A DNA stretch of 64,000 nucleotides from Neostapfia colusana. Lineage: Eukaryota; Streptophyta; Magnoliopsida; Poales; Poaceae. The stretch covers positions 117,770,153 to 117,834,152 of the forward strand of contig JASWHV010000003.1 in NCBI GenBank assembly GCA_030760725.1, written 5' to 3'. The notes under the pieces were generated by a model. It had not been told where the DNA came from. It did no database searches and was given only the letters and a program-made list of their open reading frames with translations. The position numbers and the translations under genes were made by a program. This document shows, piece by piece, positions 9,688 through 20,191 of the stretch; the stretch's first letter is position 1, and every line of letters starts with the position of its first letter.

Positions 9688-12287
9688 ACATTAATGAAAT
9701 ACTACATATTAATTTAGATGCAAATGTGAGTTTTAGAGTAAGACTTCTACTATTAGTTCTAGTAACCAGCCTCTAACACCTGGAACTTTGTTTAAGAATT
9801 TAAAGATGAACTGGTGTTGGTGGTTTGGCTTGGACTTAATCACATGGTTAAATGCTAAGTGGTTTTCCCCTTTTTCCATATTAATCCCTTAAGTGGTTAA
9901 ACAGAACAGGGGTGATATAGAGCTCCAATGGAGCTGAGAATTTTTGTGTGAGTTCCTTGTCACAAGAAACTCTCTGGACCAAACATTAGCACTTTTCATG
10001 GAGTGGTTTGCTCAGAATAATTCTCTTGGCAAATCAGCAAGGAAGAATTTATTCTGAGGTAATACCCCTGTTCATGCTCAACTTAATGAACTACAATTTC
10101 AATTATAGCTCATAGAGTTTGCATGAATTTTCCTAACATTTTTGGGGTTAAGATTTGCCCAGAACTGAATTTCCAAGTTTTGGAAATTCTCTGAAAAAGT
10201 TTTCTGTATTCAAATGAACACAGCACCTTCTAATTTGAATTGCTCTGACCAAATCAACTCCAAATGGTCTGAAACTTTTACAGGGGTTTACTAATGTCCT
10301 AAAGAACATTCTGGCAAAATTTGGGGATTTTTGGATGAACCAAACTCCCTCAAAAATTCTTTTGCTGAAAAGATTTAAAGAATTTTCCAGAACTAATTAA
10401 TGGGTTTCATACAAATTGGGTTGTATATCTGGACAGAGCTAGGCAAGATGAATCCAACCCAATTTGAATCACTAAATTTGGAGCTTCCTAGCAAAAATTA
10501 TGGAGCTCTAAAGTTTGGGGAATTTCTGGAATTCGAATTAACCGGGAAAAGTTCAAATTTCTGACAGCGGGCCCGGCTCCCACGTGTCATCACCTCGGCT
10601 GCGCCACACGGGGCCACAGGATTATCTTCCGCGTGTTCACAGCCGATCCGGTGTAACAGAAGATCCCCACACTGTGCCGCGAGGGACTGACGAGCGGGCC
10701 CGGCCGGCTCGTCTTCTTCCTCGCGCCCGCCCTTTTTCCCGCGCCGCCCCCTCGCCGGCACACCTCGGCAGCTCGCCAGAACTGGCTTCCCGATCGCCTC
10801 CCGGCCGGAAACTCACCGCCTGGGCCTATTTTCGCGCGCTGAACACGCTGGTACCGCCTGCTCCGGTCGGCGGTGGCCCTAACCTAGCTGGCGACGGTGC
10901 AGCGGCTCGGACTCCCTTCAGTTATGGCGCCCGACCATCGTAGCCCACCAAAACCTCGGTGGAAAGGCTCTACAGCACCGGGGGATCTCACGGAAGGTCG
11001 ACAAGGCCATGCTAGGGCTCGGGGAGAGCTCTAACCTAGTCGTCACCATGAGCCTGACCTTTCCCGCTATAACCGCGGCTAGAAAACCGGGAAATACGCC
11101 GGCTACAGCCAAAATTTAAGATCGGGTTGAGGAGCAAACTTGGGTGCCATCAAGTCTAGCTCCTGTGTGTGCAGTTTGATAAACTCTAAGCAATCATACG
11201 TCGGGAATTTGTGGGTTTCTTACCCGAGGGTAGTTCTGCACCGGTTGGAGATGTTTTGCGAAATTCGCCGGCGATGATCGGTCCCTGGTTCTAGGCTTCG
11301 GGGTCGAGCAGCGTGAAGTCTAGGCGCGTCCAAAACTGCTCCTTCTTGGTCGTGACAAGTCTTCTGCCGAGCTGCCCACGGGAGCACCTTTGCTCGGTTC
11401 TTCCCGGCGGCCACGAAAACGTTGTTTTGCTCGGTTTGTAGTGGCTCAACTCGACCGGAAATGATGCGGGGAGTGCGTGGGAGGTCTGGGAATGCTGGTT
11501 TGCTGCGCTGCCGATGCTTTCGCGCGAGCTGCGATCGCTCCGAGCGAGGTTTTGCGATGGCGGCGGCGTCTCGGTCCTTTGACGATGAGAAGGAAGGGTC
11601 GGCGTCTCGCGATGCCGTGGCTCGCTGAGTGCGGCTGGGAGTTAAGGCACCCCCACGAGGAGCTTGCCAGCGCATGAAATCCAGCAGGAGGTGGCGTCCG
11701 GCTCCCCCCCAGCGGTGTCGCTCGGTGCTTCTCCCGGTGGAGTGCAACCCGATCACATTGCTTAGGGATTAAGCCAACTAAGTCCTATGACATGTGGGCC
11801 CCACTGGCCAGTGCCCTACCACTTCTCAAAAGATCTCCAAAACTTGATAAATGATGAATTCAAATGTTGGAAATGTCCATCTGAGCTAAATTGGTATGGT
11901 TAGGCAAATCTCCCTCAAATTCAAATGTATATTTGAATTCTTGGCATATTTGGATCCTTTTGGGAAAAATGGGTAGCAAATCTTTTCAAAAATTATTGAA
12001 ACTTTGTCTCCACACTAAATTGAACCCAAGGAATCCAATTATGCCCTTTGCTCCTTGTTTTAGCTGCTGCAATCATGAATTTGAATGCAACAGTTTGAAA
12101 TTTCCCTCCCATGTGAGATCATATGTGTATAAACCCTACTTTGTGAAAGTGAAGACTTTCCCCTCTAATCACTCCTTTGATGGAGGTTACTTGCTCTTCA
12201 CAACATTTCACAATCTATCCACAACAAAACTGTGGTGTTGTGAGGTGCAGAAAAGTTTTTGCAAGTCCCTTTTTTTGGGCTTTTACA

Positions 12288-12322
12288 TCCCTCCCCCCTT
12301 AAAAGAATCTCGTCCCGAGATT
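12288..12322 (-). promoter_or_regulatory. E2 polypurine tract with upstream stem-loop
   Basis: The minus strand reads AAGGGGGGAGGGA (12300-12288) directly before the 3' LTR. It is preceded by the perfect inverted repeat AATCTCG-GGA-CGAGATT (12322-12306). Confidence 0.9.
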
Positions 12323-12353
12323 ACAGAGGAAGAGATAGCGATGTAGTAGGGAC

Positions 12354-13891
12354 TTACCCGTGTTGAGAAGCCATAAACTCCGGGTAATTCGAGCGAAGGA
12401 ACTCCTCGCTCTCCCACGTCGCTTCTTCGGCGGTGTGGTTACTCCAGAGTATTTTGTAGAACCACAACGTTCTGCTACGCGTGGTTCGGGCTTTCTCATC
12501 AAGAATGGCCATCGGATACTCATCATATGTTAAATCCGGTTTCAGCTCGCCGATGTCCTCGGTAGGAACAGCAGCCATATGCTTCAAACATTTTCGCAGT
12601 TGCGAAACATGGAAAACATCATGGACACCTGCCAGGGATGCCGGTAGCTCCAATCTATACGCTGCTGGTCCACACTTTTCGGTGATAGCATAGGGTCCAA
12701 TGAAACGGGGAGCGAGCTTCCCTTCACACCGAACCGGTGCACGCCCTTCATCGGAGACACGCGTAGGTACACGTGTTCCCCAACGTCAAAGTGCAACGGT
12801 CTACGCCTCTTATCAGCGTAGCTCTTCTGCCGGGATTGAGCGGCTTTTAGATTGGCTTGAATTGTCCGAACGCGCTCTTCGGCGTCGTTCACCACATCAA
12901 CCCCGAATGTGACCCTTTCACCGGACTCGCACCAACTTAATGGGGTGCGGCACTTGCGACCGTAGAGAGCTTCGTAGGGTGCCATCTTGATACTCGCCTG
13001 ATAGCCGTTGTTGTACGAGAATTCCGCCAATGGTAGGTGATTATCCCAGTTCCTACCATGGTGGATGGCACATGCTCTCAACATGTCCTCCAGAACTTGA
13101 TTCACCCTCTCTGTCTGGCCATCTGTCTGAGGGTGGTAGGCGGAGCTCCTAATCAGTTTAGTACCCAAAGCAGCGTGCAACTGCTCCCAAAAGCGAGATA
13201 CAAACAATGCACCTCGGTCTGAGACTATGGTCTTGGGTACACCATGCAGGCATAGAATCCTGGCAATGTATAACTCCGCATATCGGTTGGCATGGAAATG
13301 TGTATGTACTGGGATGAAGTGAGCTGACTTGTTCAGTCGGTCAACAATCACCCAAATGGAATCATGTTTGTTGGATGTTAAGGGTAATCCCATGATGAAA
13401 TCCATGCTCACATCTTCCCATTTCCATGCTGGAATCTTCAGGGGTTGCAGCAGCCCTGATTTCCTCATATGATCAGCCTTCACTCGTCTACACGTATCAC
13501 ACTCGGATACGTACTTCGCTACCTCCCGCTTCATCCGTGTCCACCAAAATTTCCGTTTCAAATCTTGGTACATCTTGTTGCTGCCCGGATGAATGGAGTA
13601 TTTAGACAAGTGGGCTTCGTCGAGGATCTTCTTCCTCAGTTCCATGTCCCGGGGTACGACTATGCGGTCATTGAACCACAGCGTCCCCTCATCATCTTTC
13701 CGGAAACATTTGATCTCCCCATTGTCAATCCGTCTCCGGAGATGTGCCATGCCTTTATCATTTTTCTGAGCTGCAATGATGTCCTCCCTAATAGTAGGGA
13801 CGAGGGCAAGGTTGTACAGCGATCCATAAGGAACCAAGTATAAACTTGGCTCTTCCCCCTCCACCGGTGTAATGGTGAGGTGATGGACATG
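12354..13891 (-). pseudogene. E2 integrase and chromodomain-like tail, frameshifted
   Basis: The integrase zinc region keeps HLSKYSIHPGSNKMYQDL and CDTCRRVKADH. The catalytic set MDFIMGLP, VSDRGALF and TDGQTERVNQVLE is intact. The DDE core and the region up to MKGVHRFGVKG are one frame (13864-12690). A frameshift near 12690 moves the GPF module and chromodomain into another frame (12653-12354), which reads LPASLAGVHDVFHVSQLRK and on to LWSNHTAEEATWESEEFL. It would insert the DNA copy into chromatin; the chromodomain tail is associated with heterochromatin targeting in chromoviruses. Confidence 0.9.
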
Positions 13892-15404
13892 TCATTTCCG
13901 ACTCAGCGCGTCGGCAACCACATTCGCCTTGCCGGGGTGGTAATGGATCTCAATCTCATAATGTTTGATCAGTTCTAACCACCTCCTCTGCTTCATGTTC
14001 AGCTCCTTCTGGGTGAAAATATATTTCAAGCTCTTGTGGTCGGTGTAGAGATGCACCAGATTCCCCAGGAGATAGTGCCTCCACATTTTCAGCGCCAAAA
14101 CCACTGCAGCAAGCTCAAGATAATGAGTGGGATAATGCTGCTCATGGTTCCGAAGTTGGCGTGAGCCATAAGCGACCACACGTCCTTCCTGCATCAACGC
14201 GCAGCCAAGCCCAATACCGGACGCGTCACAATACACGTCGAAGGGCTTTGTTGTATCCGGCTGAGCTAAGACCGGGGCTGTTGTGAGATGCTTCACCAAT
14301 GCTTGGAAGGCTCCTTCACACGCCGTGTTCCAAACATACTTCGTCCCCTTCTTCAGCAATTCTGTCATCGGTTTAGCGAGCTTGGAGAAACTTGGAATAA
14401 ATCTCCGATAGTATCCCGCTAACCCGAGGAAGCTTCTGACTTCATGAACTGAAGTGGGAGCTTTCCATTTCAGCACTTGCTCTATTTTACTTGGGTCAAC
14501 CGCAATACCTTCTGCGGAGATGATATGTCCCAAGAATGGCACTTGGCTGATCCAAAACTCGCATTTGCTGAACTTGGCGTAGAGCTTGTGGTCTCGTAAT
14601 CGTTGAAGAACGATCCGCAAATGTTTGGCATGTTCGGCTTCTGTCTTGGAGTAAACCAAGATATCGTCGATGAACACTACCACAAACTTGTCCAGCTCCG
14701 GCATGAACACCGAGTTCATGAGATACATGAAATGGGCTGGAGCATTTGTGAGACCAAAGGACATGACGAGATATTCATATAAGCCGTATCTCGTCGAGAA
14801 CGCCGTCTGCGGGATATCCTCCGCCCGGATCTTGATCTGGTGATATACAGAGAGAAGGTCCATCTTTGAGAATACACTTGCCCCCACAAGTTGATCAAAC
14901 AATATGTCGATGCGGGGCAGTGGGTACTTATTCTTGATGGTGACGGCGTTGAGCGGCCGGTAATCCACACACGGCCTCAGGGTTTCATCCTTCTTCTTCA
15001 CGAACAACGCCGAGCATCCCCAAGGCGAGGAACTCGGCCTAATGAAACCCTTGCTCAACAGATCATTGAGCTGTTCTTTCAGTTCCGGCAGCTCATTTGG
15101 AGCCATCTTGTATGGTCTCCGTGATATGGGCGTAGTCCCGGGTGCAAGTTCAATCTTGAACTCGACATCCCGCTCAGGTGGCATGCCCGGAAGATCATCC
15201 GGGAACACGTCAGGATACTCCCGGACTACGGGGATGTCTTCTAACTTGAGAGCCTCAGCACTATTGATCGCTGAAACCTCTCTGACTGGATTATCTAATA
15301 GGAGGGACTGCGGACGGTGTAATGGGGAGTTGAGGTGAACCGTCCGTGTTAAAGTTTCCAGGACAGCGCCATGGTAACTTAGCCATGACATCCCCAAGAT
15401 TGCA
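13892..15404 (-). pseudogene. E2 reverse transcriptase and RNase H, ending at an in-frame stop
   Basis: About 500 codons are open from MGMSWLSYHGAV to VVADALSRK, then TGA at 13894-13892 where the sisters have a Ser codon. RT blocks include YPDVFPDDLPGMPPERD, KKKDETLRPCVDYRPLN and the intact catalytic FIDDILVYS. RNase H keeps FDVYCDASG, LELAAVVLAL and YTDHKSLKY. This is the best preserved RT in the window. It is cut off from gag-protease by a frameshift near 15418, in a G-rich run, and from integrase by the TGA. Confidence 0.9.
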
Positions 15405-16885
15405 TCAATCTTCTGCCCCCCCTAAGATAATCATAGTGGTGGGATATATCTCCCCACCTAAGCACAGTGGTGCTTTTGGAACCATCATAGTTGCTGAAAT
15501 CTTTCCTCCCGGTGAGCAGATCATATAAGAACACTCGGTTGGAAAGGCTTCCAGCTGATGCTTAGCCACATATGATGCACTAATGAAGTTGTGGGTTGCA
15601 CCAGAATCAAAAAGTATGATGATAGCTTGATGGTTGAGAGTGAACGTACCCGCCAGCACGTTGTCTCCTTCTGGGGCGTCCTCATTGTCGAGGTTGCGGA
15701 CGCCTCCAGTCCGCTGACCAACCTTCTTCACCGGAGGTCGGCCTCGAGCACCGCCCTGGAGCTGGGCTTGCCCGCTGCTCTGCTGCCCCTGGGGACAGTC
15801 CTTCGCGAAGTGGCCCGCCTGGCCAGACGTGAAGCAGGTGAAACGGGGCGGTCCCCCGCTAATCGGTGGACGGAAACCCGGGGCGCGCTGTGGCGGTGGA
15901 AACGCTCGGGGTACCGTATGCTGCTGCTGCTGTCTTGGTGGTGGCATCGGCGGACGGAACAGAGGTGCCTGAAAGGGACGTCCCCCGAACCGTTGCGGTC
16001 GCGCCGGTGGTTGCCACTGCTACCCGGATGGTGTCCGATACACCATACGGTACTTCTGGGGAGCGCCACTCCCACCGCTGCTAGGTGGAGCGCTGCGCTT
16101 CCTCTGCTCAGCTGCCAACTTCCGCTGAGCGTCCTCTTGCATGATTGCGGCATTGACTAGGTCGTTGAATGTGCCGCGGTTGCACTGTATGAGATGGGTC
16201 TTCATTTCGGGGTGTAAACCCCGATAGAAGTGCTCCCTATTCTTCTCCTCCGTGGAGATGTAGTCTGACGCATACTGCGCCAGATGGTTGAAGGCACGGG
16301 AGTAGTCGTGGGCACTCCTCCCGTCCTGCTTCAGCTCCAAGAATTCTTGGAACTTCCTCTTCATGATTCCGGGAGGAATGTGGTAGGCGCGGAACGCCTC
16401 CCGGAACTCTTGCCATTCCACGGCATGGCCAGCCGGACGTGAGGCGACATAATTCGCCCACCACGCACCAGCGGCACCGTGGAGCTGCTGTGCTGCGAAC
16501 AGGGTCTTCTGCCGCTCCGTACATTGGAGCAGCCCAAACTTGACTCGATAGTCCGCAGCCAGTTGTCAGCCTCCAGTGGTTCTTCAGCTTCGGTGAACAC
16601 TGGAGGGTGCGTACTCATGAAATCCGAGTACGACACTTCGCGGGGCTCACGAGGCCCTCGCTCTTGATGTCCCCCCGCCTGGGATGTATTCTGCACGATC
16701 GTGCGGAGCAGGTCGGTCTGCTCCTCATGACCTCCCACCAGTGCCGCTATCACATCCGCTAGAGTAAGCGGAGGCGGCGGTGGTGGCTGCTGCTGCGGGG
16801 TGCTGTCGTAGGCCGGTGGCTGGGAGTCATCGCCTCCACCTTGGCTAGAGCCACCAACCTCGTGCGTGGTCCTAGTGCGAACCAT
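15405..16885 (-). pseudogene. E2 gag and protease, broken
   Basis: ATG at 16885 reads MVRTRTTHEVGGSSQGG, then a PQQQPPPPPP tract. A frameshift near 16530 interrupts the capsid-like region. The frame resumes as EWQEFREAFRAYHIPPG and hits a stop at 16022-16020 (a Gln codon in the sisters). The knuckle is CFTSGQAGHFAKDC, so the second Cys is Ser. The protease motif LFDSGATHNFIS is intact. A second frameshift near 15418 separates it from RT. The lost knuckle Cys is notable in such a young copy. Confidence 0.88.
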
Positions 16886-16912
16886 CTGCAACCATTCCAC
16901 AATAATCATCAG
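16886..16912 (-). promoter_or_regulatory. Putative branch point and 3' splice site before E2 gag
   Basis: On the minus strand CTGAT (16912-16908) is followed by TTGCAG directly abutting the gag ATG at 16885. Confidence 0.4.
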
Positions 16913-18713
16913 TCCTGCAACATTTTGCATGCAGTCCAAAGAAAATAGGCGTAAAACATAATGCAATAATTCATGCGATACATCTCGTATGTAGATAATG
17001 CAATAACTTTGCACAAGCTACACTATTACCAGACCAAACACAAGTTAGTTTAATCCAACTTGATGAACCCCCTCTTTGGAAGATCACCATAACTGGGTTT
17101 GGTCACTACGAGACATTACTATCGCTTTGTCACCACGTATAGCACCCTTAGGCTACAACACCCTCTCCAACGAGTTCAACTGTCATTTTTCTGTCAGAAT
17201 GACCAGTTTCTACCTATTCCAAATTTTGATCTGGTTCTGTGCATTTTCATGACTCAAGTTGAATACCAAAGTTAAATTTAACTTCCGTATCTTTACAACG
17301 AGTACACATTTGCCCTCAGATCAGCTATGGTTAAGAAGTTATGCTAATTCAAAGTCAACAGAATTCCTGGAAGAATTTTAACAGCACCTCCCTTGGAAGT
17401 GGCTGTTTTCAACCCTGATTTCCATTAAATTCTGTGCTGAAATTTCAGAATCTTTGAATTGCAAAGATATCACACATCTTCTACTCTTTCTAAGGAGGTA
17501 TCATATGAAATTTTTGGATTTTGCTACTGGGAGTTATCATTGAAAAACAAAACAGTTCAGAGAATGTTCTACTCTGTCCTGGTTCTGGACAGTACACATT
17601 CCTCTGAGATTTTAGCCATCTTAAGGTGAGTTTCAGCTCTGGAAGTATACAACAAAGTTGTAGAGTACTTAAATACCTTTCCAGAGCTATATAGCACACC
17701 TCTCTGGGCTAAAAGACCGGTGAGTTATGCCGTGTTGAAGATCAGCAGACTTGCTGCCCAAAACAGAGCACTCTGTTTTTCAGTCTTTTGGCTATACTGC
17801 TCCACTATCCCATTCTTATACCCAACCAGGGTCCTAAATGTTGAACCTATAGATTTTAATTCCTTTTTATTATTATTTTCATGCATATGACTATAATATC
17901 TCGGTACTACGTTCCTCACAAAAGAAAATCCTAACCGGATCATACCGGCATATACATCTCAAGTGTGGCACTAAACGGTCTCTCGCACATGTTTTCTACA
18001 CGGATACATACGTGGTTAGTACCTGCAGAAGACCACACAATAATGGTGCACTCAATGGTTATTCATTTCAGGCAGTTCCATATTTGAAAGTAAATACAAA
18101 CGCCCGTATCATTGTCATACGGCCGTCCTTGAGCTAGGTCACGTCTCAAGGCACGTGATCGTGTTTCAACACCACACGACGGGGAACCCGAGTATGTCAT
18201 GAACGGGTCGTCACGGTTGGGAATGTTATCAACCCAACAGATACCACCTACTGCCCTGCAGGGCACGCCGATGGCAAGCGCTGTGTATGTCCTCCTGGGC
18301 TATTTCCAGACGAACACACTCTCGCGTTACTGACCACGCGATGGGGTCTCCACTTACTTGCCTAATGCACGCTAGGGATCAGCGTTTCATATGAACTCAG
18401 GGACATGAAGAGTCCAAGAGGTTCATATTGACGTCTCACACCAAGCTGTGAGACTCTATCCCTGAGCCACGTTCCTCGTCAGGGGGAACTAACCGAAATT
18501 GAACCGCTTTCGGTAGCGTTCCTTACCATACTTACCAGAGCGTAGGTGCGTCGTTACATAATTGAAATTCAGAATTATAACACATAAGTTAGTCTTTGCC
18601 ACTTTAAGTAACTATGCTAATATAGTCCTTACTTGGGCAGCTACCGATTCCTCACCGTATACCTAAGTTTTTCCCATAATGCAGTCCTTAAGTACTGTGC
18701 TATCCCCACTGCA
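16913..18713 (-). other. E2 untranslated leader between primer site and gag
   Basis: About 1.8 kb without a recognisable gene. It shares short stretches with the leaders of E3, E4 and E5, including the sequence around 18080-18290. A small hairpin CCGTAT-N7-ATACGG lies at 18104-18122. The length is similar to the E3 and E5 leaders. It probably carries packaging or dimerisation signals, but that is inference. Confidence 0.6.
18104..18122 (-). other. Leader hairpin, E2
   Basis: CCGTAT-CATTGTC-ATACGG forms a perfect 6-bp stem about 600 nt inside the primer site. The same hairpin occurs at 50247-50265 in the E5 leader. Confidence 0.4.
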
Positions 18714-18725
18714 GCTCTGATACCA
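18714..18725 (-). promoter_or_regulatory. E2 primer-binding site (tRNA-iMet type)
   Basis: The minus strand reads TGGTATCAGAGC, the standard plant initiator-Met tRNA complement, three bases inside the 5' LTR end at 18729. Confidence 0.95.
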
Positions 18726-18985
18726 GGCTGTGGCGGACCGGAAACCGCTCATCCAGGATCGCAGAGGGTGGTGTCGCGCGATGCGACACCCGACAGCACA
18801 CGTCATAAGGACATAATATGTTACATGGGAAAAACAACTGAAACTGTACAAACAGGTACAAACTTCAGTTACAACTATTGTTTATATTACACAGCGGAAG
18901 TCTACACTATACAACTCACGCCCGCCTATCTAGCAAAAGTGGTTGTCCAGCACTAGGACAACCCACACTAGCTGCACTCCTCAGC

Positions 18986-19083
18986 TCAGCGCGACGTGTA
19001 CGGCTCCCACTCAGCCGTGGTCCCCGACGGAGGGTAACCCTCGCCGGTGGACTCGTACTCCGAGTCCGTGGGTGGCTCCTCAC
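18986..19083 (-). other. Acidic exon B of the LTR-borne split ORF, E2 5' LTR
   Basis: It follows TTTTTCAG, is 98 nt and open to TGA at 18988-18986. It is nearly identical to the 3' LTR copy, ending EWEPYTSR instead of EWEPYTPR. The frame is preserved between the two LTRs. Confidence 0.4.
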
Positions 19084-19891
19084 CTGAAAAACACTTAAGC
19101 AGCAACCATGAGCACGAAGGCTCAGCAAGGCTTAACCGACTCACCTAAGCATGAAACTCTACATGAGGGGTACAATGGACATAGGATAGTAACATTTCAG
19201 CAAAAGGACACGCCTACAAGTTCATCCTTAGTTCATCTTTTAGCAACAAGTTAACAGTTCATGAAGTCCGAAATTTAGTAAGCAGTATTTGGTGGCACAC
19301 ATGTAGCAATACAGTTATATCAACCAGCAATATTGAATCAACATGTTTCATCCAATAATCTACATCACGACTCAGTGACCAAGTGGTACTCTTCACCGCG
19401 AGGAACGGCGAAATCGACTCGATATACACCTGCAGGGAAACCCAAAGAGCACGTCACGTACGCCCACCCGTGGAGCTGCACAGCACGCTCACTCAATGTC
19501 GTACGGGACAACCTTTCACCCAACAGCCCAAACGTCGAACCGGTCGCACCGAAACGAGCAGGAGGTTCTCCACACGGAGCATCTCTCTATGCCCATTGGC
19601 AGATTTCCACCTTGCTCCCCTCAGCCTACACCTATAAATCGGTGCGTTATGCCTCGATGCCCGGAGGTTTACGCTACATCTGTTTATCGGGGCCCATATA
19701 TCCGATATGCCTTCGGTACGTTCAAACTTGATCAGCGTGGGCCGCACACGGCTCGGTCCTCAATCGACACGGACAGGGCTGCGCACAAAAGACTCCCTCT
19801 TGCTGCGCCCTAGCCCCTGCCTAGTCTCATTTTCATTACTAAAATGATCTCACATCACTCAACCGAACCCGTGTGTCCCAAGCCTATCTCG

Positions 19892-19912
19892 CGAGTAGAT
19901 TCCAACTACTCG
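19892..19912 (-). promoter_or_regulatory. Conserved LTR stem-loop, E2 5' LTR
   Basis: Perfect CGAGTAG / CTACTCG stem with loop TTGGAAT on the element strand, identical to 9388-9408. Confidence 0.6.
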
Positions 19913-20109
19913 ACTTGTACCGAAGTCCTATGACTCATTAAGCATAGCCGGTCTACTCGAGGTCTTAGACACTACCCTCACTCTTTTAGGAACCTTTGGT
20001 TATGCAAGTGGGGTTCCATCCATCCTATACCTAATGCACCATCATACTTCACATGACACATGGAAACAAATTAAAACTTATAAAAGGGTTAATGCAAACC
20101 GGGGCTTGC

Positions 20110-20191
20110 CTTGTTGCTGCTGGTCAGGGGTTAAGTCTTCGTCCGGAAGAAGGAAGTCCAGCACTTCCGGAGTCTCTTCTTCAACGGTTAC
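20110..20191 (-). other. Acidic exon A of the LTR-borne split ORF, E2 5' LTR
   Basis: It is an 82-nt copy of the exon at 9606-9687 with the same reading frame, ending in phase 1 before AAG|GCAAGC. Confidence 0.4.

Larger units (their letters stand above)
8226..12287 (-). mobile_element. E2 3' LTR
   Basis: On the minus strand it runs TGTAAAAGCC (12287) to GGTCCGCCACA (8226). In element order it has an AT-rich start, a GC-rich block (about 11760-10560), an AT-rich stretch, acidic exon A (9687-9606), the conserved stem-loop (9408-9388), a block conserved between families (about 9300-8880) and acidic exon B (8580-8483). I found no clear TATA box. The GC-rich block holds ORFs on both strands, which I attribute to composition. 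Confidence 0.95.

Noticed and set aside
11220..11756. ORF of 178 codons on the minus strand in the E2 3' LTR
   Set aside because: The matching region in the almost identical 5' LTR is not open over the same length, so the frame is not maintained.
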